From: Planctomycetaceae bacterium
Lineage (GTDB): Bacteria; Planctomycetota; Planctomycetia; Planctomycetales; Planctomycetaceae
Length of the DNA: 64,000 nt
Reading direction: 5' to 3'
NCBI GenBank assembly: GCA_020426505.1
Contig: JAGQPX010000067.1
Coordinates: 1-64,000, forward strand
The position numbers and the translations under genes were made by a program. The notes under the pieces were generated by a model that saw nothing but the letters and a program-made list of their open reading frames with translations, searched no databases and was not told the origin of the DNA. How positions within the stretch are numbered: the stretch's first letter is position 1; the number at the start of each line of letters is the position of its first letter. This document shows, piece after piece, positions 59,387-64,000 of this stretch.

Positions 59387-60415
59387 ATGACCACTCCGCT
59401 TGAGGTTTCGCAATCGAGTCGAGAGACGCCGGACTGGGTAGGCACGCGGCATCGACAATTGTTGCTCCCCAGTTGGTTGCTCTCAGCCGTCATTCATGGC
59501 GCGCTGTTGGCGACATTCTTGTGGGTCTCGCAAACGAGGGGATGTCGGGCCGACTACGCGGGAAACGAGGGTGAAGGCTTCCGGGAAGTCGGGGTTTATC
59601 TCACCTCGGGCGAGACTGAGGAGGAACCGGTTGAGGAAACAACGGAGACTGCGAACCCGTCAACGATCGAACCATCAACGGCCTTCGAGACGGGGCCATT
59701 GCTGGACGGACCGCCAATAGAAATTGAGCCGCCCGTGTTGGAACGCGAGCCGGTGATTGGAGTCGGCGGATTGCCGGACATTGTTCCCAGCCGAATTCCT
59801 GTCCCGTCACTGGAGACGACACCTCGCGTCGGTCCGCCTCCATCGATTCCGCAGTCTCTGGGACGGAGTACCTCGTTGTTCGGTGTGCAGGATGCGGGCC
59901 GAAAGTTCGTCTACGTTTTGGATCGTTCGACCAGCATGGGTGACTCAAATGCAATGCGAAGAGCCAAAGCCGAATTGATGGCAAGCCTGGAAAACCTCGA
60001 TGCGACACAGGAGTTTCAGGTCATCTTTTACAACACTGCCCCGCTCTTGCTGACACCACCGAACAAGGGGACCGGGATGTTTCGCGGGATCGACACGCAT
60101 CGAGTCGATGTCGCACGTCAACTCGGGGACATTCTCGCCGAAGGCGGAACGACCCACCTCAATGCACTGGAGATGGCGATCAAATTCGATCCCGATGTGA
60201 TCTTTTTCCTGACCGACGCTGACGAGCCGGGCATCAAGAGTGGCGAGTTGGAAGATATTCGTCTTCGCAACGAGGGGCGGGCGCGGATTCACTGTATCGA
60301 GTTTGGCGAAGGCCCCAAGATTCCGTCGGTTGGTCAGACTCGCAACTTTCTACAGCGACTTGCTGACGACAGTGGCGGACAGTACCGGTATCTCGATGTG
60401 AAGACCTTGCAATGA
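59387..60415 (+). CDS. Membrane-anchored VWA protein
   Basis: 342 residues. One membrane anchor (about 28-47, LPSWLLSAVIHGALLATFLW), a Glu/Pro/Thr-rich linker (about 75-150), then a VWA-like domain with MIDAS Asp-Arg-Ser-Thr-Ser (VYVLDRSTSMGDS, about 178-190), FEVIFYN-like strand EFQVIFYNTAP and a DADEPG loop. The type is common in planctomycetes as a single gene with the sequence SLFGVQDAGRKFVYVLDRS. It follows the AP paralogues by 110 bp; no functional link is shown. A strong hairpin lies downstream. Confidence 0.85.
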   Translation: MTTPLEVSQSSRETPDWVGTRHRQLLLPSWLLSAVIHGALLATFLWVSQTRGCRADYAGNEGEGFREVGVYLTSGETEEEPVEETTETANPSTIEPSTAFETGPLLDGPPIEIEPPVLEREPVIGVGGLPDIVPSRIPVPSLETTPRVGPPPSIPQSLGRSTSLFGVQDAGRKFVYVLDRSTSMGDSNAMRRAKAELMASLENLDATQEFQVIFYNTAPLLLTPPNKGTGMFRGIDTHRVDVARQLGDILAEGGTTHLNALEMAIKFDPDVIFFLTDADEPGIKSGELEDIRLRNEGRARIHCIEFGEGPKIPSVGQTRNFLQRLADDSGGQYRYLDVKTLQ

Positions 60416-60466
60416 CCCGCGGTCCGCGACGGGTGCGATCCTTTTGATCATTGTTCATCAAAACAA

Positions 60467-60505
60467 GGACGGCCGGGTTCCACAACATTGGACACCCGGC
60501 CGTCC
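60467..60505 (-). terminator. Intrinsic terminator of the htrA gene
   Basis: GGACGGCCGGGT (60467-60478) and ACCCGGCCGTCC (60494-60505) form a perfect 12-bp GC-rich stem with a 15-nt loop. On the minus strand it is followed by CTTGTTTTG. It is 32 bp after the htrA stop and between two convergent genes, so it may work in both directions. Confidence 0.75.
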
Positions 60506-60537
60506 CGACGCGGATTGTGACAGAATCGAATGGCTGC

Positions 60538-62040
60538 TCAGTTCTCGCCACCGACGACGACGAACATCGAGCCGTCGCCGCGACGGACCAACAGCACAAC
60601 GCCGTCCTCCACCGATGCTTCACCAGCAGCGGCCTCGTAGTCCTCGGGTGAAGTGACGACCTTTCCGCCGACACGTTCGATGATGTCACCCGCTCGCAGT
60701 CCGGCCTGAGCAGCCACACTGCCCGGTTCGACGGACGTAACCAGGACGCCTTTGACGGACTCATCAATCGAGAACTTTTCCGCTTCCGGAGACGAGAGAC
60801 TGGTGATCGACAGGCCGAGTTCGTTGAAGTCGGGAGTCCTCTCAGCCTCCGCCTCGGAGTCATCGGACCGCCTCATCGAAGCCATGTAGTCGCCGGGCAT
60901 CTCATCAACGGTGACGTTGAGTGTCGTTTCCTTCCCCTGGCGAAGGACCGTCATCGGGTACGTCTCACCGACGGTCAGACGTTCGACAATGCCCTGTAGA
61001 TGGGTGCTGTTGCGAACATCTTCACCCGCGAAGTTCAGGATGACATCACCCTGCTCAACACCTGCGGCAGCAGCAGGGGCGTTGCCGATCACATCAGCGA
61101 CGAGCGTGCCGTGTCCGTTGGGAACATCAAACTGCTGACGCAACCTCGGGCTCATCTCCTGAAGCCGGACGCCGAGGTAGGCTCGTTGGACTGACCCTTG
61201 ATTAATCAGCTGATCAGCAACCCAACGGGCATTGTTGACGGGGATCGCGAATCCGACACCATCGTATCCGCCGCTACGGGTCGAGATGGCCGTGTTGATG
61301 CCGACCACTTCGCCTCGCAGGTTCACGAGCGGTCCGCCGCTGTTCCCCGGATTGATCGCGGCATCGGTCTGAAGGTAACCCTCGCGGTCGTTGATGCCCG
61401 TGTTGCGGCTTTTGGCGCTGATGATCCCGGAGGTGACGGTTGTCCCGATGTCAAACGGGTTTCCGAGTGCGAGCACCCAGTCACCAATTTCCATCTCATC
61501 ACTGTTGCCCATCGCCATGCTGGGAAGCGGTTCACCCGCATCTACTCGGACGATCGCGACGTCGGAGACCGAGTCGGCTTCCCAGTCTGTTGCGGTCAGT
61601 TCACGGCCGTCTTCGAGCTTCACGACAACTTTTTCCGCTCCCTCAACGACGTGAGCGTTCGTCATGATGATGCCCGAACTGTCGATGATGAAACCGGAGC
61701 CGCTTCCGCGTTGCTCAGGCATCATCTGCTGACGGAAGCGTTGCTGTGGGATGCCATTCTCGCCAAAGAAGCGTTTGAAGAACTCGTCTTCAAACGGGGA
61801 GTTCCCTCCCGGTTGCTTGATCTGAACAGCCTTGGCCCGGGTTTCGATCGAGACGACCGCCGGCAAGACGGTCTTGGCGACGTTGCGAAAAGTGTACGAC
61901 AACGCCTCTGCGTGCTGAACTCCCGGACTTGCCTCGGGGAGTGTGAGTTGTTGCTGAGCGAAAGCGGCAGCCGCGACAATCACGCAAATGCCTGCGACTG
62001 CGGAGACAATTCCGATGTGGTTTTTGATAGTGGTTCTCAT
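60538..62040 (-). CDS. htrA: HtrA/DegP-family periplasmic serine protease
   Basis: 500 residues with a signal peptide (about 1-28). The trypsin-like domain has the triad His130 (TNAHVV), Asp160 (SDVAIVRVD) and Ser234 (GNSGGPL). Two PDZ domains follow (about 285-375 and 405-495, GVLVTSVEPGSVAAQAGLRAGDII). It also has the Gln-rich LA-loop region (FGENGIPQQRFRQQMMPEQR, about 92-111) of DegP/DegQ. It would degrade or refold damaged envelope proteins. A perfect terminator hairpin lies downstream; the 190-bp upstream gap should hold its promoter. Confidence 0.95.
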   Translation of the reverse strand: MRTTIKNHIGIVSAVAGICVIVAAAAFAQQQLTLPEASPGVQHAEALSYTFRNVAKTVLPAVVSIETRAKAVQIKQPGGNSPFEDEFFKRFFGENGIPQQRFRQQMMPEQRGSGSGFIIDSSGIIMTNAHVVEGAEKVVVKLEDGRELTATDWEADSVSDVAIVRVDAGEPLPSMAMGNSDEMEIGDWVLALGNPFDIGTTVTSGIISAKSRNTGINDREGYLQTDAAINPGNSGGPLVNLRGEVVGINTAISTRSGGYDGVGFAIPVNNARWVADQLINQGSVQRAYLGVRLQEMSPRLRQQFDVPNGHGTLVADVIGNAPAAAAGVEQGDVILNFAGEDVRNSTHLQGIVERLTVGETYPMTVLRQGKETTLNVTVDEMPGDYMASMRRSDDSEAEAERTPDFNELGLSITSLSSPEAEKFSIDESVKGVLVTSVEPGSVAAQAGLRAGDIIERVGGKVVTSPEDYEAAAGEASVEDGVVLLVRRGDGSMFVVVGGEN

Positions 62041-62230
62041 GGGATTCCTCTTCCATTTGTTTGTGCCTACGACACACGTCGGCTCCTGCCCGAGCGACGT
62101 TGTTCCTCAGCGACGGATCGTTGGTCCAATCCCCGCGATCTGACATTACTTACGAAGCTAAGTTTCGAGCCGTTGGGAAGATTCTTCGAAAAAATCGAGT
62201 ACATTTCCCTCGCGGCTGTGCCTCGCAATG

Positions 62231-62905
62231 TCACAAATTGTAGGCAGCCAACAACGATCGGGGAACACCGATTGGCAGCACGGAAACCGATCCGGTCCAC
62301 GCTTCGGCTCCCTCCGCATCGAAGCCGGCTTTGCGGGCAACGAAAGTGGCGGTCCGGCTCGCCTTCACGCATGGGTCGTGCGGACGTCCCTCGTCACAGT
62401 CGAGTCCGGACGGAAGATCGACGGCCAGCACGGACGCCTTTGCCGAATTGATTGCCGCGATCATCCGGTCATAGGGCGCACGAATCTCACCGGACAACCC
62501 CGTGCCGAGCAGCGCATCGATGATCCATTCGGCCTCGTTCAACAGTGCGCGGGTCTTCTCGTCCGTGGTATCGAACTCCCTCAGCGAGGTCCCGGATTTT
62601 TGCAAGATCGCCAGATTGAATGCGGCATCTCCGGAGAATTCGTTCGGTCCAACGGCGAGCAGGACGTCGACTGTGACACCGGCGGCCTCCAGATGGCGGG
62701 CAATCACAAAGCCATCTCCCCCATTGTTCCCTTTCCCGCAGCAGACGACCACGGGACCGTTGACGCCGCCGTTCAGCAACAGATCAGCCGCACCCCGCCC
62801 GGCATTCTCCATCAAGACCAACCCCGACATTCCGTATTCTTTCACAGCTCGATGATCAACGTCCCTCACCTGATCGCGTCGCAGTGAGATCGGGTTCCTC
62901 CCCAT
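62231..62905 (-). CDS. nnrE: NAD(P)H-hydrate epimerase (YjeF N-terminal domain)
   Basis: 224 residues from the ATG at 62905, with AAAGGAAA 9 nt upstream. The YjeF N-domain motifs are present: MENAGRGAAD, VVVCCGKGNNGGDGFVIARHL (about 50-70), the Asp in IIDALLGTGLSG and VLAVDLPSGLDCDEG. It epimerises damaged (hydrated) NADH and NADPH so that a dehydratase can restore them. The C-terminal dehydratase domain found in many bacteria is missing, so it is a separate gene elsewhere. It is divergent from the short-chain dehydrogenase gene. Confidence 0.9.
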   Translation of the reverse strand: MGRNPISLRRDQVRDVDHRAVKEYGMSGLVLMENAGRGAADLLLNGGVNGPVVVCCGKGNNGGDGFVIARHLEAAGVTVDVLLAVGPNEFSGDAAFNLAILQKSGTSLREFDTTDEKTRALLNEAEWIIDALLGTGLSGEIRAPYDRMIAAINSAKASVLAVDLPSGLDCDEGRPHDPCVKASRTATFVARKAGFDAEGAEAWTGSVSVLPIGVPRSLLAAYNL

Positions 62906-62995
62906 GAGTCGCACTTTCCTTTCAGAGCCGTTGTGATACCATCCTCATATTCTTGAGCTTGCGTCCACACCGCAAGACTGAAATGAGAGGTGTTT

Positions 62996-63808
62996 GTGAC
63001 GGATAACTTCGCAGATCAATGGGGACTCATCACCGGTGCGTCCTCCGGGATCGGCAAGGAGTTTGCGCGACAATTGGCCGCGCGAGGCATGCACCTTGTG
63101 CTCACTGCTCGACGAAGCGAACTCCTCGACGAGCTGGCCGAGGAGTTGCACACGCGTCACGGCACAAAAACGGAGATTGTCGTCGGCGATCTGGCAGAGA
63201 TCGGCTTCGCACGCCAGCTGTACGACACCATCGACGCCAAGGGATTACAGATTCAACTGCTCGTCAACAATGCCGGAGCAGGACACGTCGGCACCATTCA
63301 GGATGCTGATGTCGATCGCATGGTGCAGCTGGTCGAGTTGGATGTGCGATCGCTGACGGAACTGACATACCTGTACCTGCACGAAATGTTGAAGCGGCGA
63401 AAGGGAGCCATCATCAACGTCGCCTCGGTCACTGCCTTTCAACCGGTGGCCTACATGCCGGTCTATGCGGCAAGCAAAGCGTTTGTGCTGCACTTCAGCG
63501 AAGCACTCTGGGCTGAAACGCGTGATCAAGGGGTGACGGTGACCGCACTCTGTCCGGGGACAACACAAACGGACTTCTTCGACTCAGCGGGCGTCGGCGG
63601 TTGGCTGAAGAAGCACCGCTCCCAAACCGTCGACCAGGTGGTGAAAGCCGCACTCCGGGGGCTGCGAAAGAAGCGGCAGTATTACGTCTCCGGATGGCTG
63701 AACTATCTGCTCTCACTGGCGGTGCGACTCGCTCCACGCCGGTTCGTCGTCATCGAGTCAATGAAATACTTCCGACCGACGACGCCCGCCGCTGAGACAA
63801 ACGACTGA
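62996..63808 (+). CDS. Short-chain dehydrogenase/reductase
   Basis: 270 residues from the GTG at 62996, which has GAGAGG 5 nt upstream. NAD(P) motif GASSGIG (14-20), NNAG (91-94), catalytic Ser144 (NVASVTA), Tyr157 and Lys161 (YAASKAF). Length, ARRSELLDELAEEL and the C-terminal part after GTTQTDFF fit the classical SDR group related to 3-oxoacyl and sterol reductases (DltE/YqjQ-like). Arg39-Arg40 after strand 2 points to NADP. The substrate is not known. Confidence 0.9.
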   Translation: MTDNFADQWGLITGASSGIGKEFARQLAARGMHLVLTARRSELLDELAEELHTRHGTKTEIVVGDLAEIGFARQLYDTIDAKGLQIQLLVNNAGAGHVGTIQDADVDRMVQLVELDVRSLTELTYLYLHEMLKRRKGAIINVASVTAFQPVAYMPVYAASKAFVLHFSEALWAETRDQGVTVTALCPGTTQTDFFDSAGVGGWLKKHRSQTVDQVVKAALRGLRKKRQYYVSGWLNYLLSLAVRLAPRRFVVIESMKYFRPTTPAAETND

Positions 63809-63905
63809 TCTCTACCGTCCGAATCAGGCGAGTTGGAAGTGAGTCCGCTCCGTCCGGTTGACAGACGCAGGCGAATGGCGTTTCATGCGGCAAAGGAGCT
63901 TTGCC

Positions 63906-64000
63906 ATGATTCGTCCTCAGACGTGTCCCATCTGTGACACCGAACTCGTCACCAACGCGGCGACAACATCGCCCTTGTTCCCCTTCTGCAGCAAGCGATG
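63906..64000 (+). CDS. yacG: DNA gyrase inhibitor YacG, N-terminal part (cut by window edge)
   Basis: The 31 visible residues start at the ATG 63906, with AAGGAG 7 nt upstream. They read MIRPQTCPICDTELV, then PLFPFCSKR, which is the zinc-binding Cys-x-x-Cys and the FPFCS-x-R part of YacG. YacG is a small zinc protein that binds and inhibits DNA gyrase. The second Cys pair is partly beyond the edge. Confidence 0.8.
   Translation, partial: MIRPQTCPICDTELVTNAATTSPLFPFCSKR

Noticed and set aside
62139-62166. ECF-type promoter for htrA (GAAACTT, 15 nt, GTCAGA on the minus strand)
   Set aside because: Both boxes are imperfect, the spacer is short and the leader would be about 90 nt; too weak without expression data.
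61198-62451. Plus-strand open frame (417 codons) over htrA and nnrE
   Set aside because: It crosses two well-supported genes and their gap on the other strand; no domain.
1-64000. tRNA or rRNA genes, CRISPR arrays, insertion sequences, attachment sites
   Set aside because: None was seen on reading both strands; no repeat-spacer pattern, transposase or integrase motif, or cloverleaf stood out.

Overview
The window looks like a piece of a planctomycete chromosome (Planctomycetaceae-like). Reasons: moderately high GC; pseudopilins carrying large extra modules; MoxR / DUF58 / VWA / amidotransferase-fold gene clusters with very long coiled-coil membrane partners; EF-hand, LamG and NHL secreted proteins; and tandem AP-superfamily phosphodiesterases. 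I infer this from gene content; there is no rRNA or other phylogenetic marker here. I saw no tRNA, rRNA, CRISPR array, transposase or integrase.

Layout. 1-3167 (minus): prepilin, response regulator, histidine kinase, STAS protein and the start of a secretion/pilus ATPase with a c-di-GMP-type MshEN domain. 3495-9390 (plus): an HD-GYP protein and four pseudopilin-like genes, the third joined to two extra extracellular modules. 9659-10615: secreted protein. 10838-16361 (minus): type I secretion-like set (ABC exporter with a strongly degenerate ATPase, HlyD adaptor, TolC-like lipoprotein), with a probably decayed gene upstream. 17216-22207: MFS transporter, LolA-like protein, Uma2 protein, orphan SUKH-3-like protein, AlaC-like aminotransferase. 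22598-24271: LamG fold interrupted by a beta-propeller. 24263-31274 (minus): DUF4175-like coiled-coil protein, VWA/amidotransferase-fold protein and a caspase-like protein lacking the Cys. 31498-35819 (minus): sugar-acid operon (secreted lactonase, MFS, aldolase, dehydrogenase). 36067-39059: SGNH hydrolase, an eleven-EF-hand protein, an AT-richer membrane protein.

39103-53308 (plus) is one long co-oriented cluster: a second DUF4175-like protein, an Fbp-type iron ABC transporter, an ATPase-NHL lipoprotein reading frame with no stop between its halves, a large VWA/amidotransferase-fold protein, MoxR, DUF58, another VWA protein and an ABC ATPase. Two exact 16-bp parS sites (42452-42467 and 43800-43815) lie inside the permease and ATPase genes in different reading frames; they point to an origin-proximal ParB-loading region. 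Palindromic elements sit at three successive junctions of this cluster.

53352-64000: dienelactone hydrolase, PilZ protein, two AP-superfamily paralogues exported by different routes, a VWA protein, an HtrA protease with a terminator, NAD(P)HX epimerase, a short-chain dehydrogenase and the start of yacG.

Themes: c-di-GMP (MshEN, HD-GYP and PilZ proteins beside pseudopilins); two paralogous MoxR-type envelope clusters; and several proteins that keep an enzyme fold but have lost its key residues.
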